A DNA stretch of 64,000 nucleotides from Cenococcum geophilum 1.58 (Eukaryota; Ascomycota; Dothideomycetes; Gloniales; Gloniaceae), in assembly GCA_001692895.1 (NCBI GenBank), contig KV748217.1:1054001-1118000 (forward strand), written 5' to 3'. The notes under the pieces were generated by a model. It was not told the DNA's origin, searched no databases, and worked only from the letters and a program-made list of their open reading frames with translations. Both the position numbers and the translations under genes were made by a program. Positions 48,750 to 61,100 of this stretch are shown here, one piece after another (position 1 is the stretch's first letter; every line of letters starts with the position of its first letter).

Positions 48750-51500
48750 TATTAATTAACTTCTTAAGAGCTATAGATGCCTTACTTTTAGTTATTAAGT
48801 TAGTAGAGTTACTATTACTATTAATCTATTTAACTTCCGTAATCTTTTTACGCTTATATAACTAATAAAGACATATAACGTCTATTATAAGACGTTTCTC
48901 TTATATAATGCCTAGCTTAATAAGACATTTATAGAGTAATTTTAAGTTAGTGTAAAGTATAAGTAGGAGTTTAATCTATAGAAGTTGTTTAACGGTTAAC
49001 TTAATTACGGCGCTAATGTTAAATCCATAGGCTATTGCATAGAGTTTTAAGGCTAGTACGCTTCTGGTAACTCTCTTATACTTAATTAACAACCAGTAAA
49101 TAATATTGGCCTTATATAATGCGTTCTCTAATACTAGTATATATCCTATTTATAATAAGAGGTCCTTATTATTAGTAAATAAGGCGTTAATAAAGGCAAG
49201 TAGGCGTAATATATTAATATCTAATTTAATAAATATAAGGCCTTTTATTAGATTGTTAATCTGTAATTATAGTCGTTTATTAAGTACTATAACGTTTTCC
49301 TTCTTAGGGTTAATTACCTAGGCGGTAAAAGAGAAATTAAATAAAGCTTCTGGTTAATATATAGAGGCAATATACGCACCTCTTATGCGTTACGCAACGT
49401 ATTATTCCTTTATAGTTAGTGCATTATAGATAATACCTCTTAAGCTCGTAGTTATAGCTATTTTTCTAAGGTAAACCGTATTTAGGTTCTTACACTAGTG
49501 TTCCTAGGTTATTATAATATTACCTTCTTAAGAAAGTTAAATAATGTATCCGTTAAATTTAAGTAACTACTTAACCGTAAGTTACTTGCGTTCTTTTGTA
49601 AGAAAGTAAGCCTTTTTTTAGATATTATTGCTTTATATCCGTAAAGGTGGTATTAGCTAGGAAGAGAGTATTATTAGTTTAAAGGCTAACAATACTAAAG
49701 TAGTTAGGAGTGTTGCTCTATAAAAGGCAAGGGTTATACGTTAATAAGTTTATATCTAACTCCTTAATATAATAATTATAGTAGGTTATAAACTAGTAAT
49801 TACCTACTTCTAGAACACCGTATAAAGGCTTAATTACCTTTAGGATAGAGTTTTTTCTGATGCCTAGCTGGCTTCTAATTTATAAGGTAGTCGGATATAA
49901 AAGTCTTAATTTAGCTTTATAAGAGACCGGATATACGCCTAAGAGATATCTTATAGGTATAACTATATGCCGTTGCCTTATAGTATTACTACAATGTATA
50001 GAATAAGGCGTTAGCTAACTCATTAAATAGTAGGTAACTAGGTTAGTATAATGCCCTTTTTAAGATCGTTATACGCTTAGATAACGAGTCTTAATTTCTT
50101 AAAGGCTTTATTAGTACTGGGGTTTTTAATCTTATCTACAAATTATAAGTTAAAGATTCTAACTCCTGCGGGTATATCCTAAGGGTTAATTATCTTAAAT
50201 ACGCCCTTTTTAATTAGTTCTGTAATTTCCTTTTAATGGGACGTTTTAAACTACTTATAGTTGCTATCTTCTTATAAGAATATAGTAATATCGGCAGTAT
50301 TAACGTAAAGGGGATACTTATAGGGTCTTCCTCTTCCTTAGTAAGATAGTTATGCTTTTCTAGTTTTAGTAAGGGACAGTTTCTATATAGAGACGGTTTT
50401 TATAGACGGTTCGCATATATAGGCAGTTTCGTTAACTTAAATATTATTAACTTAAGTACCGTTATCTTAAATGTCTTTAATGTGAATATTTCTAGGGTCT
50501 ATTAAGTACGGTTTAATAGCAATACTACAGAACTTCGTAGGGCCGCTAGGTAGGTTAACAGCACACGTTTCTCCTTTAATATTTAGTAGGTTATATAGTC
50601 CTACCCAATATCCAAGTTGTCCTATATTGCTTTCTTTCTAGACCAGTACTAAAGAGTTAAGGGGTAGATTATAAATTATAGTAGTACTAGGGCTATTACG
50701 TATGTTAAATGCATCTACAACTTAGCACTCCGCTTATATCTTCTTTACTTCCTCTATAGCTTTCTTAAATATAATCGCACGCTATATTACTGTAGGTAAA
50801 GGTATATCAGACTCTATTATTTAGGGGTACGCTCTAAATACTAACAGCGTAGGTATTAGGCCGTCTAGTCCTACGGAGTTATTAATTGCTTTAAAGGCCA
50901 TTTATAGTGCTATATCCTTATTAATTTCTAGTATCTTAAAAGTAATAATATAGTATATATGTCGCAAGGGGCTGTAGTAATACTCTACTATACTAATTAA
51001 GTTATAAGCTTTAACTAGTACGCTTTTTATAGTAGTGCCCATGTTAACCGCGTATTACTTAAACTCTCTACTAATAAAGTTCTTTCCTATATTGTATATA
51101 ATTATATCCGGGGGGCCTAGGTATATATTAATCTAGCACGCTTATAATATATCCTATATATACTTAGCGCTAATATTCTATAGCCATCTACCTATTTAAA
51201 ATTAGGTGCCTTTATTAACAATATAAAGTATGGGCTTACTGTTAATATATATAATGTTAATAATAATATAATAGTTAAAATTAACGTTGTCCTTTAAGGT
51301 AAATCTAAATCTGCCTAGTGACTTTCCGTGCTTTTAACAGTATAAGTAGTAGCGGGTAATATACTTAAGTGTCTTTTAATTAGCATTATTTTTATAGCTA
51401 GCGCGGTCTAATATTCTCTTAAGTTGCTTTACTAACGGGTGTCCAAAGCGTCGGTATAGGCGTTGTAATTCTATATTAGTTAAGTAGCATGGGTTTTAGT
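48750..51500 (-). pseudogene. copia-B integrase, RT and RNase H region, broken
   Basis: Mirror of the copia-A pol region. The open stretch 49106-49321 on the opposite strand is an antisense shadow, and its counterpart exists in copia-A at 15805-16020. Broken. Confidence 0.82.
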
Positions 51501-51689
51501 TAAAAGACCTTATAATAAATATATATAATAAGGTATCCTATAGTAGAAATAGGTGTCTAAATTAGCGTACAACTAGTACGGTCTTTAAGGGGGTTATTAG
51601 GACATTCTTTAGGTTATTAAAGTATACTCATAAGTTGTCCATATCTGCTAGGTAAAGCAGGAAAGGGGTATTAACTTTAATAATGTGAA

Positions 51690-53590
51690 ACTCTACTGTA
51701 CCTATTAGTATAGCTACCTTAATAAAACTAATAAAAGATATAGAACCTATTCCAAACTATACGCTAACTATACCTCTTATAGACTCATTTAACTGTACTT
51801 TATTAATCTTCTAAAGTGTAAGAAACTAACTATATCCTACTATAGAATATTTAGAGGCTCTAGTGTCAATTATTATACCTATAATCTTTATAGAGGTATA
51901 GTGTGAGGTTATATTATACGCAAACAGGTCTATATTAGTAGTAAATGCATCTATTATAGTATTAATAGTTGTAACTGCGTGGCTATAAGCTCTATTAGCC
52001 AGTTCTAAAGCTATAGTAGTTGTATTATCTAGTTTAATTTTACTATATAAAGTGTAGTATACTATAGCCTAGTCGTCCTTATTTAGTAGAGTATTAGGGT
52101 TTATATTAATTACCAGAGCATTAAATACGTTAGTAATCTTGTCGTCCTTATTATTATCCTTATTATCGTCGCCTTTATAGTCTATAATATATTACTTTAT
52201 TCACTTCTAAAAGTAATTCTTAAACTTATTCTTAAACTTAGTCTTAAACTCTTCTTACTCCTCCTTAGTATATTTCTATAAGTAATATCCTTCCTTATTA
52301 TATACAAAGCAATATGGTTTTTATTGGTTGCGGTTATACGGGGGGTTGCTGCGGTTATTACGGTTATTATAATTATAGTTATTATCTCTTTTATAGAATT
52401 GTTAATCTATAAAGAAAGCTTATATTTTCTCTATATACTCTTTCTTATAAGCTGTAATAGATAATTAAAGTTTATTAATAAGGGCTCTAAGGTTATCCAG
52501 TAGGTTAGAGACTATATATCTATATACTAGTATTCCCTAGTAAGAAGTAACAATTTTATTATAGAGGAAGTCTATAGTTTATAAGGTAGGTCTAAGGCTA
52601 TACTATAGTTAATAAAGTCTATAGATTAATAATTGGAGGTATTCACTTATAGACTTGTCTATATTTTCTGCCATTACTATTATAAGTATAATAGTATTCC
52701 ACTTATTTAGGTTCTTGCGTTAAAATCCTAGTCCTTTAAAGAAATTCCAAAGGTGCTTATAAGCTTTAGTAAATAGTAGGTAGGACAGTTAGTTTATATA
52801 GAAGTGGTCTAGAGCTAGTCCTTTTAATATAGTAGGGAATACCTTAAGGTAAGCTTCTTAAGGTACGTCTGTTTGATTATAGATATTATAGAATATTATT
52901 AATTTATAGTTAAGGCTTTCGTTTATACTACCGTATTTCTGCTCCTCTATATATATCTTAGCTGCATTTACAATTTCCTTTCTATAGCTAGTTATAGTAA
53001 TAAGGCGGTTTTCTTTGTCCGTAGGTTATTTGTAGAGTTACTATATTATTATTATAGGTTAAGGCGTAATAGATAGTATAAAGGTAGAGGCAATTATAGA
53101 TTAAGGTATAATAGAAAGTATAGGCACTAAGGAATATCTTACTTATTACTCTTTTAGAGTTCTATATATCTTATAATACTAGATACTTCTTAACTTAATA
53201 CTAGTATTAAACTTTTTCTTAAGTGCGTTTATCTCTTCTCTAGTCCATTCCGTTTAGTTCTCTTTTTGTTCTATATTATATAAGGACTAAGGGAGTAATT
53301 TACCTCGTTTATAGTTAGTATTAACCTATACTCCTCTAATATTTAAATAATTATATAGGTACTAAAGCCAGTATAAGGGGATTTTCGTAAAGATATTAAC
53401 CGTAAAGTCCTTAAAATCTCCCTAGAACGATTTCTAGAGTATTAAGTCTAGCTAGTTGTGTATCTCCGTATATACGTATATCTTACATTATATATAGTTA
53501 GTCAGCTCGTCCTTAGTAACTTCCGTTAAGTTAATTCCGTTTTCCCATTTAGCTACTTCTTCCTTTTAATCTTTCTTTATTTCTAACATC
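51690..53590 (-). pseudogene. copia-B gag and protease region, broken
   Basis: Mirror of copia-A 11550-13420, including the Asn/Arg-rich, zinc-knuckle-like part near 52380-52260. Broken. Confidence 0.75.
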
Positions 53591-53950
53591 TTGTGTTTTA
53601 TATATTATTTAGGTAGGTAAGGGTAAGGGTAAGGGTGTTTGTAGGATAAAGGTAGGGGAACGGTTAAGGAGGTAGATAAGGAGGCGGTTTAGGGGCTGTT
53701 TAAGTTGTTTAAGTAGGGTAAGGTATTCTACGTAGTAATTCTTCTAAAATAGATAGAATAAGATGTCTAGAAGTTATTATAGATACCAGACAAGTACTCC
53801 TAAGTAGTTTCTCTTCTTCTCTTTAACTAAAATAGGCTAATACAAAAGGTGGATAAGTACAACTATCTTTTAATCTGCTGTAAGGTGGATAGTATAACTG
53901 TCTTCCAAGCTATCTGCGTATTTCCTAATCTATGCGCGCTTACTAATTAG

Positions 53951-54111
53951 TATTAGTATGCTTTAATACAGTGCAATAGACGTAATATACGTGCAGTGCG
54001 GTGTGTAGTTAGATTTTTATCGTTCTATCTATACGTCTTAATGATACATATGCGCGTTGCGTAGATCACGTGCTTTACGCACGTGATATACGAAACGAAT
54101 ATCTACCGACA
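53951..54111 (-). repeat. 5' LTR of copia-B
   Basis: 161 bp. Directly followed by the duplicated GTTAT and the rest of gypsy-A2. Confidence 0.95.
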
Positions 54112-54326
54112 GTTATATTAAAGGAGCATTAATTATAATGTTAAGGAATCTAGAAAAAAGATTAAAGAACTAGAGAAGTAAAAGGCAAATTATAGTACTA
54201 GCGAATAAGAGACTAGCGTTTAGATTAACTAAATAGAGATTTAAACTTATAAATAAAAATAAGCTAAGAGTTAACCTTAAGTACCTAGTATATTATATAT
54301 TAGTATAAATTATATATATAGATAAT
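54112..54326 (+). mobile_element. gypsy-A2 fossil, slice 4 (last)
   Basis: Collinear with gypsy-A1 at about 28190-28395. Protease, RT and the rest are missing; the copy stops abruptly where the 156-bp repeat begins. Broken. Confidence 0.82.
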
Positions 54327-54482
54327 CTATCTATCGCAGTCACGTAAGGGGATATTTAATTTTTGTATAATTAGGAGGCGTAGGGCTATAAGGTCGCTCT
54401 AGGGCTAGTTTTTAGCAGTTTTGCTAGTACCTAGCACTTAAATCTACTAAGGATTTGCCCTAAAGCGGCCAGATGTCCCTAA
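54327..54482 (+). repeat. 156-bp direct repeat, copy 1
   Basis: Begins CTATCTATCGCAGTCACG and ends GGCCAGATGTCCCTAA. Equal in length to copy 2; the differences seen are almost all transitions. No TG...CA ends and no coding signal. Confidence 0.92.
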
Positions 54483-54530
54483 CCGCAAGCCTATAGCTAT
54501 AAGACTATCTAACTATAGTAGTCGCATAAA

Positions 54531-54589
54531 GGCTAGTTTTTAGCGGTTTTGCTAGTTCCTAATACCTGCTAAAGAATTGCCTTAAAGCG
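54531..54589 (+). repeat. Partial third copy of the direct repeat
   Basis: GGCTAGTTTTTAGCGGTTTT through CCTTAAAGCG matches the middle of the 156-bp repeat, same orientation, with small gaps. Confidence 0.75.
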
Positions 54590-54748
54590 CTATCTATATA
54601 TAATATATACTAAGTATAAGGGATAGCGGGTAGGAAAAGCGAATTAGCTACGTAGTAACTACGTTTAATATTCGCGAATATTATAAGAGGTCTTAGCATT
54701 ATATGTTACTAAGATAGATACTACTAAGCAATATATAGACGCTAGTAT

Positions 54749-54904
54749 CTATCTATCGCAGTTACATAAGGGGATATTTAATTTTTATATAATTGGGAGG
54801 CGTAGGGCTATAAGGTCGCTTTAGGGCTAGTTCTTAATAGTTTTACTAGTACCTAGCACTTAAATCTACTAATGATTTGCCCTAAAGCGGCCAGATATCC
54901 CTAA
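54749..54904 (+). repeat. 156-bp direct repeat, copy 2
   Basis: Begins CTATCTATCGCAGTTACA and ends GCCAGATATCCCTAA. Together with copy 1 and the partial copy it frames about 270 bp of unrecognised sequence. Confidence 0.92.
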
Positions 54905-54937
54905 GCGAAGCTCCTACGCCTAATAAGACATTACCGC

Positions 54938-55093
54938 ATTCTGCTATATTCTGCTATATTATTATATTCTGCTAAATTCTGCTATATTATTGCATTCTGC
55001 CAAATTCTGCCACATTATTATATTCTACCAAATCCTACTATATTATTATATTCTGCTAAATTCTGCTACATTATTATATTCTACTATATTCTA
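54938..55093 (+). repeat. TTCTGCTATA-type minisatellite, 5' side of the LINE
   Basis: Imperfect array of ATTCTGCTA(A/T) units separated by TATTATT spacers, about eight to ten units. The same word in inverse orientation forms the array at 60285-60720 on the other side of the LINE. Confidence 0.85.
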
Positions 55094-55168
55094 TAAACCC
55101 TAAGTTATAAGCTAACTCACCCTATTAATACACTTCAACCTTTATAATGCAACCTCCGGATAAAAAAA

Positions 55169-56790
55169 ACCTTTGAAACTAGCCTAATAGAGCTTCTACG
55201 AGCTCTAGAGGACTATAGAAACTCTCCCAATTAACACTATATACCCCAATTCGGCGTTAGTGGAGGTATATGTAGTGCCTTCCAGTATACAGCCCCTAAA
55301 GCCGGATTATAATAAACAAACAAACCCCTAACCCTAACAACCCCAATTAAATAACGCCCCCTTTAGGAACGCGTCCTATAGACTATATAAGCTGCAGAAT
55401 AAACCTAGTAGGCACTATAGAAACGATCTCTTAATACAGACGAGGAGCGTACTACTATACTCTCCTTCCTTACTACCGCGATTATAACCCTCCGGGTAGC
55501 CTTCGCTACGTTAGCAGAGCTTATCTAGACCTAAGGAACTTAGGAATAATACGCCTAAGATATAAAGGCAATCCGGACAGATATTGGCGCCCTTTAGAGG
55601 GCAGTAATGATGGCTATAAAGAGCGGACCGGCGTCCGCAGGTCCGCAGTCGTACGCATATATTGCTGCCACCATACCCTTAATGCCCCAAGCTATAAGAT
55701 AAGCTGCTTATAAGCCTATAGAAGTAAATAAGATTATAATCCGTATAGGCGACGCTACTAACCGCGAGGAGGCCTTAAAATAGAATAGCCAAGCCCTAGT
55801 GCATAAGCTCTAGGCCGCAGGACCCCTAGATACCCATATAATATAGGCCGTAAAGAAGCTACAGAGTGGCGATGTTAGGGCATACGTTACAGACAAAGAT
55901 ATAAGAGATAGGCTGCTATAAGAAACGGGGTAGACGAAGGTCCTAGAGCGCTCTGCCATACTAGCCGTAGCGCTAGTGCTAGTAGAGGTCCACGTAGTGC
56001 CTATAAGCCTCGCCATTTAGGGCGTAGAGGCTAAGCAGATAATAGAGGATATAATAAAGCAGAACTCTACTATAGCGGGGCTTATAGTAGAGAGGCTGGC
56101 GTAGAAAAGGCCAGGAAGAGTCTAGACGGGAGAAAAGGTTAAATCATCGCTTATTATGGGCGTATAGTTAGAAGAGGTAGTAAATACGCTATTTAATTGG
56201 GGCCTTTTCCTAGGAGGAGACCACTACTTAGTTATAAGACACAAAACGACGTTTCTAGTAACGCAGTGCTTTAATTACTAGGGCTTTAACCATATAGCCA
56301 AGAGCTATAGGAGGGAGGCTAGATACGGACGCTACGCTAGGCAGTATAATACTAGCGACTACACAGAAGACCCACCTAAGAAGTGTATTAACTACAAGGT
56401 AGACTATAAGGCATAGAGTAGGGCGTATAGTGTTAAGCAGACGCAGTAGGAGAAGGCTGCAGTAATTAGGGCCTTTACTCTAACATACTACGCTAGCGCC
56501 TATAAGGCGCCCGTAAGCGGACAGCAATCACAATTATAGTATAAAATTACTACTAAAGAGGCCTTATAATGAGCCAAGAAAAGAAAGCTAAAGGAGACAG
56601 CTACGCGGGAAAGCTCTGTATAGGCGGAGGAAGGCCCTTAAAAGGTCGGCCGACCGCAAATTATTAACTACTCTAGGAGGGAAAGGGGCCAGAGGACCCT
56701 CTAATTAACACTCCAAACAGCGCTAAATAGCAGCATATATGCCCTAATTTAAGTCCCAGTAACCTAGGAGCCCTAATTAAGTATAAAGCT
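55169..56790 (+). pseudogene. LINE ORF1 (gag-like, three CCHC knuckles), degraded
   Basis: One reading frame persists across the whole span, broken only by in-frame stops of the CAG/CAA/TGG to TAG/TAA type. Residues around 55400-55530 are alanine/leucine-rich; a coiled-coil-like charged stretch follows. Three CCHC knuckles lie at about 56267-56430 (CFNY..FNHIAKS; YGRY..NTSD; KCINYKVDYKAxSRA). In each, some Cys codons now read Tyr, the result of G-to-A change. The C-terminal GRPxIINYSRRERGQRTL motif is at 56645-56700. The start is uncertain: the nearest ATG (55147) is in another frame. The product would bind the element's RNA. Confidence 0.82.
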
Positions 56791-56889
56791 TAACGCAGAG
56801 ATAGAAGCAGAAGCCTAGATCTAGAGAAAGGCGTTTATAAACACTAAAACCATATTATAAAAGAAGGCTACCATAGATCTATTATATTA

Positions 56890-59800
56890 GGACACCAGAA
56901 ACTACTTATAATTATATAGTATAATACTAATAATAGCAGAAATGGCGTGCTGCTTTACTTCCTACGAAAGGCGGAGCAGGCGGACCCCTAGCCAGATATA
57001 CTAGCCATCTAGGAGCTATGGCGTAATAATTAAAGAAAAATAATATATACTATAAAGTCTTACTACCTAGTATACGCGGGAGTTAGTAACATAAGGGTCT
57101 ATTTTTATATAAATAAGGCCATTAACACAAATAAGTAGGTGCCTACGCACTACTTAGTAGACGTATACACAATTAAGCTAGAGGGCCGCGAGCGGACTAT
57201 TTAGATTTATAACATCTATAACCCCTAATAGATAAATAGTAGCCTCTACGTATTACCGGAGCTGCTAAGGGCCAAAGGAAAACATATACTATTAGGAGAT
57301 TTTAATCTACACCACCCCTTTTAGGAGGGTGTAGTAGTAACGAGCGTAGACAACGCGGTAAATAACCTTATCCGCGCCATAGAGGCAGCTGGCCTAAGCC
57401 TAGCCACTAAGGTGGGTACGGAGACGTAGGTAAAGGGCATGTTAAGGAGCACGCTAGATCTAGTATTTACCTCCTAATAGATTACTAATAGGCTGCTATA
57501 GAGCTAAAGGTAGGACCGCTGGCATATAGGGTCCGATTATTTTTTTATTACTATAGAGGTGGACGCAGAGGCGCTAAAGGGGCCTCCGCTACCTAGGAGA
57601 CCGCTATAAAAAAAGGCTAATTAAAAGGTAGTGTAAAGCGAGCTAGAAGGCCGGCTCTAGCCCCTATACGGTCTTCCGTGCAATATAAGAGACGAACTAA
57701 ATATACTAGCGGAGGCTATACACCAGGCTATTAAGAATACTATAGCAAAGATAGTACCTAGCGCGCGGCCCTCGCCGCAAGCTTTTAAAGCGTAGTTAGA
57801 GGAATGTATAGAGGTAGTAAAGGAAACCCGGCAGGCCTCCTAGGCGTAAAAGGCCTCCCGGTTAGTACCCGACTAAATTAACTATAGAGTCGCATATAAT
57901 AAGAAGAAAAGGGTAATCTAATAAGAGGCTAAGAAGCTATAAAGGTAGACCGTTAAGAAGCTAATAAACGACTATAAGGGAGTGTGGAGGATAGCAAAAT
58001 AGGCGCATATAGCGGACGGGAAGCCAAAGGCTCTACTACAGTTTCCTCCTATTAGTAGGCTAGGAGAGGAGATCCTACACTATAATAATAAGGAGAAGGC
58101 AACTATCCTTATAGAGCAGTTCTTCCTACTGCCTATAGAGGCGGACCTTAGTAATATACCAGGGTTTATATACCCAGAGCCGCGAACTATAAAGAAAGAA
58201 GTAGAGAAGGAGGACATTATTATAGCTCTAAAGGGGCTTGCCCCCGATAAGGCCCTAGGCCTAAAGAGGATTACTAATTATTTCCTTAAAACATATAGAG
58301 AGTAGCTAGCACTAGTGCTAGCTAAGCTCTTTAGTAGCCATATAGCAATTAGACATTACCTAAAGCCGTTTAAAAACTCTATTATAGTAGTTCTTTAGAA
58401 ACCATAGAAGCCGTCCTATACTACGGCAAAGGCCTATTAGCTAATTGCGCTACTTAACACCATCAGGAAGCTACTTAAGAGAATAGTAGCTGGCCAGCTA
58501 TCTAAAAATAGATATACTACTAGCTAGCTAGATAGGAGTAAGGCCAAAGCACTTAACGTAAATAGTGCTAAAGCTACTAACCTAGCAGGTATATATAGTG
58601 TAGAGGAGTAACCTAAACCTAGTAGTTTTACTGCTTAGCCTTAACATTTTTAGGGCCTTTAACCGAGTCTTATATAAAAGAATAATCCACAACATAAAGG
58701 CCTAGGTAGTGCCCTACTGGATAGTACAGTTTATAAAGTCCTTCCTTAAGGATTAAATAACAAGTCTTTTAATTAGGGGCTATATAGCGTAAACAATGCA
58801 GATAAACACTAGCATACCCTAAGGCTTAGCGCTATTGCCAATCCTATTCCTCTTTTTTGCCTATATACTCTTACCAGAGCTATAAGGGGGCACTACTACG
58901 GCGTTTAGGTTTGTTAATAACTCTAATATACTAACGTATAGTAAGACCACGGAGGAGAACTGCAGAGCCCTAAAAAAGATATATAAAGTATATATTTACT
59001 CCCGAAAAGTATTACCTTATCTACTTTATAAGGAGCCATAAAAAGTTTAATATAAAGGCTATAGTTAATATATACGGCTTTATGGAGGGCCTAGTTAGTA
59101 ACCTACGCGTGCTAGGGGTATAGGTTAACTTAAAACTTAAATAGGGGCTGTATATCAATATTGTTAAGGCGAAGACGGTTACCTAAATAGCGGCATTAAC
59201 CCGGCTCACGGTCTCTATATAGGGCGCCTCCTTCTAGAAGGCGCGGACGGTATACTCCACTATAGTCCGGCCAGTAATCTTATACAGATATAGTACCTGG
59301 TACTCGCTACCGGAGTGGATAAAGCCTAAGGAAATAAGTAAAAATAAATTGCGCTAGCTAGGCGTAGCGTAGAACCTATATCTCCGCACTATTACGGGGG
59401 TGTATAAATTAACGCTAATAGTAGTACTAGAGTATAAGATAGGGTTCCCGCCGCTCTAGATACACTTAGAGGAGCTAGCTATAGCCTACGCGAAAAGGAC
59501 GCGGGAGGGGCTAGTAAGAGAATATATTAAAAAGGAATGCAACACTATACGGGCCACAGTAGCCTATTAGCTCCGGCCTAGAATAAAGCCACTAATACGG
59601 CCTACTAGACGGGATAAGCTTAAGAAAATAGCGGCTGCTATTTTAGGGACAGACATACGGCCGGCGGACCTATCTAAAGCGCAGTATAGGAAGAGCAGAA
59701 GGGCTAAGGTACAAAAGGCGTTTAAAAAGCGGTGGAAAAGGAAGTAGGAAAAGTACTAGAGCATACTTACCCACTGTACGACGGCCTAGGCCGAGCCATA

Positions 59801-60170
59801 AAGCAAGAAGGTCTTTAAACGCCACGTAAAGCTTACTAAGGTAAAAAGTATAATTAATACGCTACTTAGAACTGAGTATATAGGGCTTAACAGATACCTC
59901 TACCACTAGAAAGTACCAGGGCACCTAATACCGGCCTGCCTATACGGCCACGACTAATAATTAATGATGTATATAGTAGTGTTCTGCCCTAAACACGCCG
60001 CTGGCTAAGTAGAAATGTATCTCCGCGCTAGAATGTCCTTATATAGAGAGCTCCTAGCTAAGCCTAAGGCTGCTAAGGCGGTTACGGACTAGTTTATATA
60101 GACAAACCTCCTACCGTACCTTATACCAGCTAGAGAGCTAGCTAAGGCAAAGGGAGGAGGCTAAGAGGCG
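56890..60170 (+). pseudogene. LINE ORF2 (endonuclease and reverse transcriptase), degraded
   Basis: AP-type endonuclease at 56905-57560, with NTNNSRNGVLLYFLRKAEQ, ILLGDFNLHHPF (57291-57320), STLDLVFTS and a GSDYF end motif. Linker to about 58180. RT at 58180-59060, with KGLAPDKALGLKRI, GLALLPILFLFF and FVNNSNILTYSKTT (58910-58950); the FVDD core now reads FVNN. The C-terminal region has a zinc-knuckle-like end, ACLYGHD...CPKHAA, near 59935-60005. The endonuclease and early RT share one frame; there is one frame change between about 58450 and 58900 and another between about 58980 and 59300, plus many RIP-type stops. I saw no RNase H. Confidence 0.85.
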
Positions 60171-60284
60171 CTTTAAGAGGCGCTTTAAGGGGAGGAAGGG
60201 GATAGTGGAGGAGCCCAATCCTAATACCCATCCATCCCTACCGTCCCTACCGCTGTAACTTCTACCGTAACTTCCACCATACTC

Positions 60285-60720
60285 TACTATATTCTACCAT
60301 ATTCCACCTACCCTATTAGCAGAATTTGGCAGAATATAGCAGAATATAACAGGGCCTTAACCTCTACCTCCACCGTATTCTACCTACCTATTAGCAAAAC
60401 TTAGCAGAATATAGCAGAATATAGCAGAATTTAGTAGGACTACCTCGGCCTTAACCTTAACACCCACCGACACCCACTACATTCTACCGCATTCCACCTG
60501 CCTATTGGCAGAATTTGGCAGAATATGGCAGAAATTAGTAGGACCACCTCGGCCTCGACCTTAACACCTACCGTATCCCACCTACCTATTAGCAAAAGTT
60601 AGTAGGATGGCAGAACCTAGTAGGACCGCCTTAGCCTTGACCTTAACACCTACTATATTCTACCTGCCGGTTGGCAAAACTTAATAGAATATAGCAGAAT
60701 ATAGTAGGAAAATTACCTTT
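60285..60720 (+). repeat. AGCAGAAT-type minisatellite in the LINE 3' region
   Basis: About five long units of roughly 90 bp: a CTCCACCGTATTCTACCTAC-like part, then two to four copies of (T/G)AGCAGAAT(T/A)TGG, then AGTAGGACCACCTCGGCCT. The short AGCAGAAT word is the complement of the 5' array at 54938-55093. Confidence 0.85.
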
Positions 60721-61087
60721 ATACTACTTTCCACTTTCCACTTTCCACTTTCTACACCACCAGCCTTACGGGCCGCTGGCCTATGCCCTACCTAAACAAC
60801 TAAAGCAGTTAATGGTTATAACGGAACCTAGCCCTAGCTACACACCCACCGGACGGACCTAGGAGTACGCATCAAAATAGCTTTTCTATAGCGCCTTAAG
60901 GAGACGTCTACTTGTGCTTAGTAGTTACTAATTAGAAGAGAGGCCATATAGGCCGCATAATAGAAGAAGGAGAGGTTTTATCCGGCTCTGTACGGTTCCC
61001 CTCTTATATATATAACACACCTACATAGACCCGCTGTATGGACCCTAACGGGAACCGCAACAGCGTAATTGAATATTATTATTATAA
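60721..61087 (+). other. LINE 3' untranslated region
   Basis: Starts with a CCACTTT array (60727-60755) and continues as GC-moderate sequence without a frame. Ends in a TATTATTATTAT tract. Confidence 0.6.
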
Positions 61088-61100
61088 GCTAACTAATTAG

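Larger units (their letters stand above)
47889..54111 (-). mobile_element. Ty1/Copia retrotransposon fossil, full length (copia-B)
   Basis: 6223 bp, minus strand, second copy of the copia-A family. 161-bp LTRs at both ends, perfect duplication GTTAT (47884-47888, 54112-54116). Minus-strand order: gag (53590-52150), protease (about 51880-51690), integrase (51300-50830), RT (50250-49500), RNase H (49110-48800). Structure whole; broken by many dozens of changes. It sits inside gypsy-A2. Confidence 0.93.
54938..61087 (+). mobile_element. Tad-like LINE (non-LTR retrotransposon), near full length
   Basis: Two coding regions in the order usual for Tad1-type fungal LINEs: ORF1 with three zinc knuckles, then ORF2 with an AP-type endonuclease and reverse transcriptase. 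The 3' end carries a minisatellite, a TCCACTT array and finally TATTATTATTAT near 61070-61085, which may be its simple-repeat tail. I could not find a target duplication, so the exact ends are uncertain. GC is higher than in the LTR elements around it, though RIP-type stops are frequent. Confidence 0.88.

Noticed and set aside
15805-49321. Matching antisense open frames at 15805-16020 (minus) and 49106-49321 (plus)
   Set aside because: They occur at the same place in copia-A and copia-B because the two are one family. They run antisense between RT and RNase H and have no independent support.
54327-54904. A tiny LTR element (TRIM) formed by the two 156-bp repeats
   Set aside because: Ends are not TG...CA, there is no primer-binding or polypurine site, flanks do not match, and a third partial copy lies inside.
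55810-56016. Open frame on the minus strand, Ser/Thr-rich
   Set aside because: Antisense of LINE ORF1, which reads on the plus strand through the same bases.
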